Source: Bradyrhizobium sp.
GTDB taxonomy: Bacteria > Pseudomonadota > Alphaproteobacteria > Rhizobiales > Xanthobacteraceae
Assembly: GCF_030646015.1 (NCBI RefSeq)
Contig: NZ_JAUSLT010000065.1
Span: 27,373 to 91,372 of the forward strand
Direction of reading: 5' to 3'
Length of the DNA stretch: 64,000 bases
Below the pieces are notes generated by a model that worked only from the letters and a program-made list of their open reading frames with translations, was not told the DNA's origin and made no database searches. Position numbers and translations under genes: made by a program. This document shows, one piece after another, positions 40,694 to 50,010 of the stretch (positions are counted from its first letter, which is position 1; each line of letters starts with the position of its first letter).

Positions 40694-42380
40694 TGGCGTT
40701 TTCCTCCTCGAGCGAACTGCGGAACACTGCCCAGAATTCGCGGAATGTGCTCATGTTCGCGGTATCTCCACTAGCGGCCAAGACGGCCTCGACTTCTTGA
40801 GTACGACTTGGATCAGCCGTGCACGCTTCAAGGATTCGCTCGATAGTCGCTCGCCTGAGCAGTGGTTCACCCGACTGCCCACTCCCGTATTGCCGGTTAC
40901 CCGAGGAGCGTGACGTTCCGCCGGGCCGGCCGGCCAGAATGTCCAGGAGCAGGCTGCGAGCATCAACTCCCTCGAGAAGCCGGGCGTTCACAGCATTGTC
41001 TCGGTCGTCCGCGTCCCGAGCGCCTAGGTTGAGCTCGAACTGGATGACGAATGGCAGCTCGATGTCCTTGTGGTCCACATTCGAGATGACGATGTAGGCA
41101 AATGCCGCGACGTCCTCGAGTTCAATTCCTGTGAACAATGCGCCTGAGCCGTAAACTAGACGGTAGTCCGCCCGTGACGCGTGATCTCGCTGAAGCAGCG
41201 GAACAATCTGTGCGCACATACCAGCGGGCCATCCCTCAGCGCCGGCTGTGGACGGCTCGAGCAACCGCAAAGTCCTCGTGTTTGAGTCGTATTCGCCGCG
41301 AATCTGGTCGGCGTGCAGGAGGCGCTTGAAGGTCTCTAGGCGTTTGGTGACTTCCTTCTCGGGATCGGCGACTTCCGGCTGTCGCACGTACTCGTCGAAC
41401 CACCTATCGCCTCGATTCCCTGGGCGCAATGCGGATGACACTGTTGGCACAGTCACGAACTCGCTCGTGCTCCAATTTTTCAGAGGGTCCCTAGCCTCAT
41501 CCCACCATTGCTCGAAGACCGGTTGCACAATGTTCGTCGCGCTCTGGATCCCCAGCTTGTCGAGCTCTTCGATTAAGAGAGAGTAGTATTGGAGCGTCGC
41601 TCCTCGAACAAGAAGGCTCATATTTCTGGCGTGCCCAAGCCAGACACGGAGTTCCCGCGAGGCCTTCGGGCAGTCCCATGGCCACTGAATGCCAACTAGG
41701 CGGTGCGCGAGCATGTGCGACAACAGTGAATCGGGGAATCTCGACGTGAACCGCTTGTGCAGGTCTAGGGCCTCCGCCTTCGTGAGCTTGAATGTCTCTC
41801 CGGACTTCACCAGCCCTTCCGAATTTAGGAACCTTGCCGGCGGAAGATCGGCGCACCAATACTGGGCGCCCTCAGGCCCCTGTGCTGTCTTGTCGTCGTC
41901 TTGATAGCCACGATGACTGCGCCGGATGTCGTCGAACTGCTCCTGATACGCGCTTTCAGAGAGGCTCGATGTGAATATTCCAAGCTTGCGCAGTCCGCTC
42001 CAGTAGATAAGTGAAGGGAACTGCCTCAGGTCAATCCCAGCTTCCCGACCTATGACCCCCACGGTTTCCTTGGCGGCGAGAACGTCCCTCAACTCATCCT
42101 GTCGCTGTCGAGCGAGTTGAGATACCTGGCTCGTGTGAACGCCTTCAAGTTCGATCCGCCTATAAATTCCAGCGACGAAGTAGAAATATCGAGCGGATCG
42201 CATCAGCGTGGTGGTCGCCGGATGCAAAAGATCAGAAAAGCGTCCCAGAAGAGCGAGGAAACCGAGTTCGTCGATAACGCCTTCTTCTTGAAGCGATCGA
42301 ATGAAATTGCGCGCTTGCGAAAGATCGTCAGCTCGAAAGTCGAGCCAAGTCACTGCGTCGTGCTTCATACGGGACTCCAT
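40686..42380 (-). CDS. DUF6361-family-like protein, overlapping the helicase gene
   Basis: TWLDFRADDLSQARNFIRSLQEEGVIDELGFLALLGRFSDLLHPATTTLMRSARYFYFVAGIYRR matches the remembered DUF6361 N-terminal layout; 8-bp overlap with helicase start. Confidence 0.7.
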   Translation of the reverse strand: MESRMKHDAVTWLDFRADDLSQARNFIRSLQEEGVIDELGFLALLGRFSDLLHPATTTLMRSARYFYFVAGIYRRIELEGVHTSQVSQLARQRQDELRDVLAAKETVGVIGREAGIDLRQFPSLIYWSGLRKLGIFTSSLSESAYQEQFDDIRRSHRGYQDDDKTAQGPEGAQYWCADLPPARFLNSEGLVKSGETFKLTKAEALDLHKRFTSRFPDSLLSHMLAHRLVGIQWPWDCPKASRELRVWLGHARNMSLLVRGATLQYYSLLIEELDKLGIQSATNIVQPVFEQWWDEARDPLKNWSTSEFVTVPTVSSALRPGNRGDRWFDEYVRQPEVADPEKEVTKRLETFKRLLHADQIRGEYDSNTRTLRLLEPSTAGAEGWPAGMCAQIVPLLQRDHASRADYRLVYGSGALFTGIELEDVAAFAYIVISNVDHKDIELPFVIQFELNLGARDADDRDNAVNARLLEGVDARSLLLDILAGRPGGTSRSSGNRQYGSGQSGEPLLRRATIERILEACTADPSRTQEVEAVLAASGDTANMSTFREFWAVFRSSLEEENASV

Positions 42381-42633
42381 AGGCCGCTGCCTGGCTCCAA
42401 GCAGCTAGTGAGCAGCGATCTTGTAAAGCTTGCTGACGATGATTGCCTTATTCTTTTTTCTTCCCGGCCTGCTCAATGTTACCAATGAGAGCTTGGCCGC
42501 CGTCCCCGACGTCGACTCGTTCGATACGGATGATCGAGAAGGCGCGCGACAACCCGGCTTACCGCGGTCGCTGCCGCCAAGACACCACGGTCGCGATAGG
42601 CGCCACCAAGGCAGTCCAAGGACTGCCATCGTG

Positions 42634-43200
42634 TCAGTTGAGTCTGCTGATAGTGCTGTGGCTGACGTTGTAGGACCGCGCTATGTCAGTCAGCACTTCT
42701 CCCGCGTCTCGACGAGCAATAGCCTCTCTTCGCTGATGATTGGTCAACTTTGGTTTGCGACCGAGGATAACGCCCCTAGCTTTTGCGCGTTCTCGGCCTT
42801 CCCCGGTCCGCGTCCGGATCAGTTCGCGTTCGAATTCGGCGAGACCGCCCAAAACGGTTAGCATCAAGCGACCGTGCGCCGTCGTTGTGTCTGCCCAAGT
42901 ATCTCTCAGTGACTTGAACCCAGCCCCTCTCTCGGCGATCGTCCCAAGCAGATTAAGGAGATCCCGAGTAGACCTCGCCAATCGATCAAGCCGGGTGACG
43001 ACCAGCACGTCCCCCCTTGCGAGATTCTCCATCAGGCGGGTTAGCTGCTTGCGGTCAGACCGAGCACCGCTAATTTTCTCCTGGAATATCTTCTCGCATT
43101 TCGCCGCTTTCAGTTCGGCCAATTGGGCGGCCAAGGACTGACCGTCGGTGCTCACCCGCGCGTAACCGTAGACCGCCATATCGCACTCCATTTCGCACAT
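42634..43200 (-). CDS. Serine recombinase (resolvase/invertase family)
   Basis: VYGYARVSTDGQSLAAQLAEL, LDRLARSTRDLLNLLGTI, GGLAEFERELIRTRTGEGRERAKARG, C-terminal HTH TDIARSYNVSHSTISRL. Confidence 0.92.
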   Translation of the reverse strand: MCEMECDMAVYGYARVSTDGQSLAAQLAELKAAKCEKIFQEKISGARSDRKQLTRLMENLARGDVLVVTRLDRLARSTRDLLNLLGTIAERGAGFKSLRDTWADTTTAHGRLMLTVLGGLAEFERELIRTRTGEGRERAKARGVILGRKPKLTNHQRREAIARRDAGEVLTDIARSYNVSHSTISRLN

Positions 43201-43247
43201 ATAATATGCACAACATAAACCCGCGTTCTATAAGGGTCAATGATTTT

Positions 43248-43271
43248 GTGCATAAATCATGATTTTTGCAC
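43248..43271. promoter_or_regulatory. 24-bp near-perfect palindrome upstream of the serine recombinase (operator or recombination site)
   Basis: GTGCATAAATCATGATTTTTGCAC; one mismatched pair. TATGCACAA at 43206 is an inverted copy of TTGTGCATA at 43246. Confidence 0.65.
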
Positions 43272-43485
43272 GGACGACCTGATGCCTTCTTGAATGTGAA
43301 TCGGCATGGGAGCGCGCGTCGGTACTTCCGCTAGCGGACCCGATCTGGACATCCGGCCTGCCAACATTCGAGCCAGAAACGCAAGGAACGCTGGGCTTCG
43401 ATATCGACTGCAATCTCCCGCTGAGGGAATTTCGGAGTCGCAGGGATGCTCCCGTCCGGCGCAAGCCAACCCTGTCCTCATAAAG

Positions 43486-44256
43486 TCAAGGCCGCACCGC
43501 CGGGCTTTCCATGGGCATGCCGCGCGCGCGCCACTTCACGAAGGTTTCCAGTGCGATGTATTCCGGCGCACCGTAGACATACGCCTCCGCGCGCATGCCG
43601 ATCATGCAGTTGCGCAGACGTCGCTGCAGCGAGCCGAGAGCCTGCCATTCGAGACGATAGAGCGGGTAGCCGGTCGGGTGCGCCTGCGGCACGGGGATGC
43701 CCGCCAGTTTCTGGCCCCAGTTGTCGTCGTGGCATTGCGCGCAAGTGAGGTTGAGCTGTCCCTGGCGCGCCGTGAACAGCGACCGGCCCTTCTCGATGAA
43801 CGGCCTCAGCCGCTCGTCGCTGCTTTCGATCGGCATGCCGCGCGACTGCCGCGCGATGAAGGCGGAGAGTGCCAGGATATCCCGGCTTTCCCGCGCGGAG
43901 GCCGGTGCCTTCTGCTGTTCGGTGCGGCAGATGTTGATGCGGCCCTCCAGGTCGACCGGCTCACGCCGCTTCTCGTCGAACGCCGGATGGCGCGCGGCCA
44001 CACCCTTCATGCTTTGGGTCGCATCGCCGTGACAGTCGGCGCAGGAGCGGTTTGCCTCGCCCGTCTCGCGCTTCCACAGGGCTTCGCCCTCGAGCACCCA
44101 CAGCATGCCGGGATTGGACGTATCCTCGTCCTGCATCGCCCTGGTGTCGGGACTCATCAGTTCGTAACTCGACTGGCGCTGGTCGTGCGGGATTTCGGCG
44201 GACAGCGCAGGGGCTGCAATGGCCACTGCTGCGGCGAGGAAGGTGGTTCGCAGCAC
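43486..44256 (-). CDS. soxA: Sulfur oxidation diheme cytochrome SoxA
   Basis: Two CxxCH (CADCHG, CAQCHD), RRLRNCMIGMRAEAY with ligand Cys, signal peptide. Confidence 0.92.
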   Translation of the reverse strand: MLRTTFLAAAVAIAAPALSAEIPHDQRQSSYELMSPDTRAMQDEDTSNPGMLWVLEGEALWKRETGEANRSCADCHGDATQSMKGVAARHPAFDEKRREPVDLEGRINICRTEQQKAPASARESRDILALSAFIARQSRGMPIESSDERLRPFIEKGRSLFTARQGQLNLTCAQCHDDNWGQKLAGIPVPQAHPTGYPLYRLEWQALGSLQRRLRNCMIGMRAEAYVYGAPEYIALETFVKWRARGMPMESPAVRP

Positions 44257-44263
44257 GGTGCCC

Positions 44264-44584
44264 TCATTCCACCGTTATCTTGGCGGATTCGGTCGCCGCA
44301 TAGCCGTTGTCGCCGGTCCACCTGAACTCGATCGTGCCGCTCTCGGTCGCGACAGTATGAAAGGTGATGAACGGGTTCGCCGATAAGGCGGGGAAAAGCT
44401 CGGCGCGGAAAATCTCCTCGCCGTTGTAGGTGGCGACGAAACCATGAATGATGTCGCGCGAAATTCGCTCCCCGGCCGTCGTGTAACGGAAGCCCGTCTC
44501 CATCACGTGTGAGATCAGCGTCTTGATGGCGATGATCTCGCCGCGCCTGGCCCTGGATGGAACGTTGATGAGTGCGCGGGTCAT
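44264..44584 (-). CDS. soxZ: Thiosulfate oxidation carrier complex protein SoxZ
   Basis: In-frame start MTRALINVPSRARRGEIIAIKTLISHVMETGFR; ATGA overlap with soxY stop. Confidence 0.9.
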   Translation of the reverse strand: MTRALINVPSRARRGEIIAIKTLISHVMETGFRYTTAGERISRDIIHGFVATYNGEEIFRAELFPALSANPFITFHTVATESGTIEFRWTGDNGYAATESAKITVE

Positions 44585-45069
44585 ATCCGTACTTCCTCCA
44601 GGCAGGCGCCGAGGGTGACGATGACCTCGACGGTGTCGGACCAGAACGAGCCGTCGTTCATCTCGCCGATCGCGACCACTTTCTGGGTGTCGGATAGCCG
44701 GATGCGGGTCGAGATGCTGGCGCGGCCGGCGCGCGGGCCGAGATAGACGCTGATGACATTGGGCTGCGGGTTGTGCTCGTTGAAGATGTGGATCGCCTTG
44801 CAGTGGTCGGCCGACGTCATCGGGCTCTCGACCGAAACCGAACACGCGACCGTGTTGCCGTTCTCGACCAGCGGCGGCAGCTCGAGTTTGACCCTTCCCG
44901 GCTGGATCCTGGCGTTGCCAGCGACCTTGGCGATCGCAGCCTGCATTTCGGTAGGGGTCGATCGGGCCGGGCGCACAGTGATCACGACCGTTGCTCCGGC
45001 GGCGGCGAGCCCGCCGGCGAGTTTGAAAAGATCTCTCCGCGTCGCGCCCGAGTTTTTCGCTTCGGCCAT
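44581..45069 (-). CDS. soxY: SoxY family protein with atypical C-terminus
   Basis: Tat signal TRRDLFKLAGG; SoxY core; ends VTLGACLEEVRI instead of GGCGG. Confidence 0.85.
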   Translation of the reverse strand: MAEAKNSGATRRDLFKLAGGLAAAGATVVITVRPARSTPTEMQAAIAKVAGNARIQPGRVKLELPPLVENGNTVACSVSVESPMTSADHCKAIHIFNEHNPQPNVISVYLGPRAGRASISTRIRLSDTQKVVAIGEMNDGSFWSDTVEVIVTLGACLEEVRI

Positions 45070-45073
45070 GGCT

Positions 45074-45541
45074 TCAATCCCGCATCGTCGCAAGAAACGC
45101 CACGACGTCCTCAATCTGCTCCGCTGTCAGCACTGGTCTATCACGGAAGGGGGGCGCCACGCGATGCAAGCCAACGATACGATAATATGGAGGCATGATC
45201 GTGTCCGCATTGAGCCGGCTGGCATCGACCATCCGCAGCCGCAACTGTCCTTCCGACCAGCGCGCGCCAGCGTTCCTGAGGTCCGGAGCAAGGGTGCCCT
45301 GGAACTTCTCCGCCGGGAACGGGCCGGAATGACAAAGCAGGCACAGCCCTACCTGGCGATTGGTCACGATTGCGCGACCGCGTTCCGGGTCGCCTTTAGC
45401 GTCCGTCAGTGATTCCACGATCGCGTCGCCCTGCACGGTGAACGGCCGCAGCGGTTCCTGCGCAGACGCCAGGCCGCGACAGGCCACGCCAAGGGCAAGG
45501 ATGACCAGCCAACGCGCGGCCAAATGCGCACGCTCCTTCAA
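45074..45541 (-). CDS. soxX: Sulfur oxidation monoheme cytochrome SoxX
   Basis: CLLCHSGPFPAEKFQGTLAPDLRNAGARWSEGQLRLRMVDASRLNADTIMPPYY; signal peptide. Confidence 0.92.
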   Translation of the reverse strand: MKERAHLAARWLVILALGVACRGLASAQEPLRPFTVQGDAIVESLTDAKGDPERGRAIVTNRQVGLCLLCHSGPFPAEKFQGTLAPDLRNAGARWSEGQLRLRMVDASRLNADTIMPPYYRIVGLHRVAPPFRDRPVLTAEQIEDVVAFLATMRD

Positions 45542-46836
45542 CCGAAGACCTCGTTCGTAATCGTCTTGAACCAGCCATCGGCGAACTTCGCTTCCAGCGC
45601 GCGCGTGGAGTGCGGCGCATCCGTCGGGCTCACGCCGCCGGCGCCCTCGACGTCGGTCAGCATGCCATTCACCGGGCGATAAACGCCGGCGACCGTTATG
45701 CCGTAGTCGGGCGCGACCAGGCTGTAGCAGGTATTGATCAGCTTCGGCTCAGCCGGCTTGCGACCGGCGAGCAGCGCCGCGACGGCGAAGGCGCAAGCCT
45801 TGGCTTGAGCATTGGCGGAGAAAGCCGACTTCGGCATCCCGCCCGCGATCGCGGCGTCGCCCACGACGTGGATACCGGGCACGAGCCTGGATTCGAACGT
45901 GGCGGGATCGATCGGGCACCAGCCGGTGCGGTCGGTGACACCGGCCAGGTCGGCAATCCGGCCGGCCTTCTGCGGCGGGATAACGTTCGCGACGTCAGCC
46001 TTGTACGTTCCGAAATCGGTCGTCAGGGTCCTGGCTGTCACGTCAACCGACGTGACTTTTCCACCCTTCGAGAGGCCGACCCATTCGAGATTGGGATAGA
46101 GTTCGGCCCAGGCGTTCTGGAACAGCCGCTGCTTGGAGAACTGGTCCTTGGCGTCGAGCACGATGAGCTTCGACCTCGGTTTTGTCGTCTTGAGGTAGTA
46201 GGCGATCAGGCTCGCCCGCTCGTAGGGGCCGGGCGGGCAGCGGAACGGGTTGGCCGGGGCGGAAATGATGACCGTGCCGCCGTCCGACATCGCTTCGAGC
46301 TGGCGCCGCAGCAACAGCGTCTGCTCGCCAGCCTTCCAGGCATGCGGCATTTGCTCTGCCACCGCTTCATCGTAACCGGGCAGTCCGTCCCAGCGGATAT
46401 CGATGCCGGGCGCAACCACCAGCCTGTCATAGTCGAGACGCTGTCCCGTGCTCAGCGCGACGGTCTTTTTTTGCGGCTCGACTCCGGTTGCCGAGGCGAA
46501 GACGACGGCAATGCCGCCGGCGGATATCCTCTCATATCCGAACTGTTGCGCCGGCAACTCTCGCAAGCCGGCGATGACCCCGTTGGAGAACGGGCACGCC
46601 GTGAAGATGCGGCTCGTCTCAACCAGCGTGATCGCGATGCGCGGATCGGCTTTCCTGAGCGCGCGTGCCGTGCTGGCGCCGGCGAAGCCGCCGCCGACCA
46701 CGACAACGCGCGGAGCGGCCTGTGCGATGGCTGGCAGCGGCAGCAGCGATGCCGACGCGCCACCCACGGTCAGCTTGAGGAAGTTCCGTCGGCTGTGCTT
46801 CGGGGTCACGGCGTCACCTTCAGCGTTGCTCCGCAT
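45538..46836 (-). CDS. soxF: Sulfide dehydrogenase flavoprotein (FCSD/SoxF-like)
   Basis: Tat signal SRRNFLKLTVGG; FAD motif VVVVGGGFAGASTARAL; CPFSNGVIAG and downstream FCSD-like layout. Confidence 0.85.
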   Translation of the reverse strand: MRSNAEGDAVTPKHSRRNFLKLTVGGASASLLPLPAIAQAAPRVVVVGGGFAGASTARALRKADPRIAITLVETSRIFTACPFSNGVIAGLRELPAQQFGYERISAGGIAVVFASATGVEPQKKTVALSTGQRLDYDRLVVAPGIDIRWDGLPGYDEAVAEQMPHAWKAGEQTLLLRRQLEAMSDGGTVIISAPANPFRCPPGPYERASLIAYYLKTTKPRSKLIVLDAKDQFSKQRLFQNAWAELYPNLEWVGLSKGGKVTSVDVTARTLTTDFGTYKADVANVIPPQKAGRIADLAGVTDRTGWCPIDPATFESRLVPGIHVVGDAAIAGGMPKSAFSANAQAKACAFAVAALLAGRKPAEPKLINTCYSLVAPDYGITVAGVYRPVNGMLTDVEGAGGVSPTDAPHSTRALEAKFADGWFKTITNEVFG

Positions 46837-47149
46837 ACCAGGCCGCGATGGCCTCGATTTCGTCGTCGGAAAATCCCTTGGCGATGCGGCCCATGACCGT
46901 GGCGCTACGCTGCCCGGCCCGGAACGTCTTCATTTGTTCCGAGATCTCGGCTGCATTGCGACCATTGAGCCGCGGGATGGGTGTATCGATGCCGGTATTG
47001 GCCGGATGGCAGCCCGAACAGGAACTCGCACCGGCCGGAGATTCGGGCGCTGCCGCCATTGCGCCGATCATTGGCGCCAGCAAAAACGCAGCGGCGGCGA
47101 AAAAACGCGGTGCGTTCATGGCATTGGGCTCTGGAAATCGCAGACTCAA
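46820..47149 (-). CDS. Small c-type cytochrome
   Basis: Signal peptide, CSGCHP, Met region; overlaps start of flavoprotein gene. Confidence 0.85.
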   Translation of the reverse strand: MSLRFPEPNAMNAPRFFAAAAFLLAPMIGAMAAAPESPAGASSCSGCHPANTGIDTPIPRLNGRNAAEISEQMKTFRAGQRSATVMGRIAKGFSDDEIEAIAAWYAEQR

Positions 47150-47188
47150 AAGAATGCGGCGGCCCCTGAGGGCCGCCGCACCGACGGC

Positions 47189-49375
47189 TTACACCATCGT
47201 GATGCCGTGATTCTTCAGCGGAATCGAACGGATGCGCTTGCCTGTCGCGTTGAAGTAGGCGTTGAGCACGGCCGGCGCCGCGACGCAGATGGTCGGTTCA
47301 CCGACGCCGCCCCACGGATCGGTGCCGCCGCTCGGCATGATGATCGACTCGACCTTCGGCATCTGTGCGATCCGCATGGAATCGTAGGTGTCGAAATTGG
47401 TCTCGACGATGCGGCCGTCCTTGACCGTGCATTCCTGCAGGAACAGCGCGGACAGACCATAAACGAACGAGCCGGCCACCTGGCGGTCGATCTGTGCGGG
47501 GTTGACCGCATAGATCGGATCGGTCGCCGCGACGATGCGGTGCACCTTGATCTTGTTGCCATCGGTAACGGAAATCTCGGCCGCTGCCGCCACATAAGCC
47601 GCGAACGCCTTCATATGCGCAAGGCCCCGATAGATACCTTTCGGTGCCGGCTTGTCCCAGCCGATCTTTTCGGCCACGGCGTTGAGCACCGCGAGGTTCT
47701 TCGGATGCTTGCCGAGAAACTTGCGGCGGAACTCCAGCGCATCCTGTCCGGCCGCATGGGCGAGTTCGTCCATGAAGCATTCCATGAAGATGCAATTCTG
47801 GTTGATGTTCACGCCGCGCCAGAATCCGGGCGGGACGTGCGGGTTATGCATTGCATGGTCGATCAGCAGGTTCGGGATGGTGTAGCCGAAAGCGTGTTCG
47901 CCGGATTCGAATACTCCCTGGAACGCCAGCGGATCGCGTCCCTTCTGCTGTTCGACGATCGCCGGTCGCACCGCCGCCAGGATCGACTGGCCGGACAGCC
48001 GCATGTGCATGCCAGTCAGGTTGTTGTCCTTGTCGAAGGCGCCGACCAGCTTGCATTGCATGACCGGATGATAGCGGCCCTGCACCATGTCTTCTTCGCG
48101 CGACCACAACAGCTTGATCGGCGTGCCGGGCATTTCCTTGGCGATCAGAACGGCCTGATGCACATAGTCCTGGAATGCGCCGCGCCGGCCGAAGCCGCCA
48201 CCGAGATTGATCTTGTAGACTTCGCACTTGTCGGCCGGCAGACCCGATGCGGCCAGCACCGCCGCGAAGGACGCCTCGCCATCCTGCGTCGGCACCCAGA
48301 CTTCGCACTTGTCAGCCGTGTAACGCGCGGTGGCGTTCATCGGCTCCATCGGAGCGTGGTTCTGGTAGGGATAGGAATAGACGGCCTCGACCTTCTTCGC
48401 CGCGGAGGCAATGGCGGCCTTGGCGTCGCCGCTCTTGTTGCCGACAAACCCCTGTTCGGCATCGAGCCCCTGCTTGAGAGTGTCGGCGATCGAACTGCTT
48501 GAAACCTTGGCGTTGGGTCCCTCGTCCCAGACTATCGGCAGCGCGTCGAGCGCAGTCTTGGCATGCCACCAGGTATCGGCCACGACGGCAACGCCGGTAT
48601 TGCCGACCTGCACGACCTTCTTCACGCCCTTCATGCCGGCAACCCTGGCGGCGTCGAAACTCTTCACCTTGCCGCCGAAGACCGGGCATTCCTTGATCGC
48701 CGCGTTCAGCATTCCGGGGAGTTTGAGATCGCTCCCGTAGATCTGCTTGCCGGTCACCTTGTCGGCGGTGTCGAGCCGCTTGAGCGGCTTGCCGGCGATC
48801 TTCCAGTCCTTGGGATCTTTCAGCTTCGGCTTGTCCGGCACCGGCAGCTTCGATGCGGCTTCCGTCACCTTTCCGAATGTTGTCTTGCGGCCATCCGGTC
48901 CGGTAATGATGCTGTTCGCAGCCGAGCATTGTTCGACCGGAATTTTCCACTCGTTCGCCGCCGCCTGGATCAGCATCATGCGCGCGGCCGCTCCGCCCTG
49001 ACGCACATATTCATGCGATTCGCGGATACCGCGACTGCCGCCGGTGGAATACGAACCCCAGGCGCGCTTGCGCGCGACGTTCTGGCCAGGAGTCGGATAC
49101 TCGGTCGAGACCTTCGACCAATCGCATTCCAGTTCCTCGGCAACCAGTTGGGCGAGGCCGGTGATGGTGCCTTGGCCCATTTCCGAGCGCGCAATACGGA
49201 TGATGACGCTATCGTCCGGCTTGACCACGACCCAGACGCCAAGTTCAGGCTCGCTCGCGGACGCTTGCGCGGACTTTGGGCCGAACGGCAAGTCGAAGCC
49301 GATGGCAAGTCCGCCGCCGGCCGCCGCGCTGCCGATGACGAAGGAGCGACGCGAAATCTTCGAAAGGTAATTCAT
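47189..49375 (-). CDS. Molybdopterin-binding subunit, xanthine dehydrogenase family (isoquinoline 1-oxidoreductase beta-like)
   Basis: Internal start MNYLSKISRRSFVIGSAAAGGG (Tat); IARSEMGQGTITGLAQLVAEELECDW, NLGGGFGRRG, WRGVN..., GGTDPWGGVGEP. Confidence 0.88.
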   Translation of the reverse strand: MNYLSKISRRSFVIGSAAAGGGLAIGFDLPFGPKSAQASASEPELGVWVVVKPDDSVIIRIARSEMGQGTITGLAQLVAEELECDWSKVSTEYPTPGQNVARKRAWGSYSTGGSRGIRESHEYVRQGGAAARMMLIQAAANEWKIPVEQCSAANSIITGPDGRKTTFGKVTEAASKLPVPDKPKLKDPKDWKIAGKPLKRLDTADKVTGKQIYGSDLKLPGMLNAAIKECPVFGGKVKSFDAARVAGMKGVKKVVQVGNTGVAVVADTWWHAKTALDALPIVWDEGPNAKVSSSSIADTLKQGLDAEQGFVGNKSGDAKAAIASAAKKVEAVYSYPYQNHAPMEPMNATARYTADKCEVWVPTQDGEASFAAVLAASGLPADKCEVYKINLGGGFGRRGAFQDYVHQAVLIAKEMPGTPIKLLWSREEDMVQGRYHPVMQCKLVGAFDKDNNLTGMHMRLSGQSILAAVRPAIVEQQKGRDPLAFQGVFESGEHAFGYTIPNLLIDHAMHNPHVPPGFWRGVNINQNCIFMECFMDELAHAAGQDALEFRRKFLGKHPKNLAVLNAVAEKIGWDKPAPKGIYRGLAHMKAFAAYVAAAAEISVTDGNKIKVHRIVAATDPIYAVNPAQIDRQVAGSFVYGLSALFLQECTVKDGRIVETNFDTYDSMRIAQMPKVESIIMPSGGTDPWGGVGEPTICVAAPAVLNAYFNATGKRIRSIPLKNHGITMV

Positions 49376-49389
49376 GGCTGTTCCCTCCC

Positions 49390-49842
49390 TCAGGCCGTGG
49401 CCGCTTGATGGATGGCTTCGCGCACCTGCTGGAAGGTGCCACAGCGACAGATGTTGGTGATCGCCGTGTCGATGTCCGCGTCTGTCGGCTTCGGCTTGTC
49501 CTTGAGCAGCGCCGCCACCGCCATGATCATCCCGGTTTGGCAATAGCCGCATTGCGGCACGTCGTTGGCGATCCAAGCCTGCTGCACCTTGTGCAGTGCG
49601 CCATTCGCACTCGCCAGTCCCTCGATGGTGGTGATCTGCTTGCCGACGGCTTCACTGACCGGCACGCCGCAGGAGCGGATCGCGACGCCGTCGATGTGGA
49701 CGGTGCAGGCGCCGCATTGTGCGATGCCGCATCCATATTTGGTGCCGGTCAGGCCGGCATTCTCGCGGATCGCCCATAGCAGCGGCGTATCCGGCTCGAC
49801 GTCGAGATCAAAAGCTTTGCCGTTGATCGTAAGATTTGCCAT
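49390..49842 (-). CDS. (2Fe-2S)-binding subunit, xanthine dehydrogenase family (isoquinoline 1-oxidoreductase alpha-like)
   Basis: Start [44 protein letters not shown]. Confidence 0.9.
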   Translation of the reverse strand: MANLTINGKAFDLDVEPDTPLLWAIRENAGLTGTKYGCGIAQCGACTVHIDGVAIRSCGVPVSEAVGKQITTIEGLASANGALHKVQQAWIANDVPQCGYCQTGMIMAVAALLKDKPKPTDADIDTAITNICRCGTFQQVREAIHQAATA

Positions 49843-50010
49843 CGCGCTTCCCCTGATTGGCTCAATCATCCGTTGATCCTTGGGGATGTTGGACCGGAAA
49901 CTGGAATTGTTCAAATGAATAGTCTGCGCTGCAGAAGGGAAGACACTTTGACGTTGCCCGTTGCACCGTGGAGCGGCTGATGCGGGGCATGGGTTTGCAG
50001 GGCGTGATCC

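Noticed and set aside
37883-42380. DISARM or BREX assignment for the helicase/DUF6361 pair
   Set aside because: No methylase, DUF1998, PLD, PglZ or BrxC-like gene present; helicase plus DUF6361-like protein alone does not meet those definitions.
46448-48502. 684-aa forward ORF
   Set aside because: Antisense to the well-supported SoxF-like, cytochrome and IorB-like genes.
43486-49842. Complete thiosulfate-oxidising Sox system
   Set aside because: soxB and soxCD are not in the window; only XYZA plus FCSD are present.
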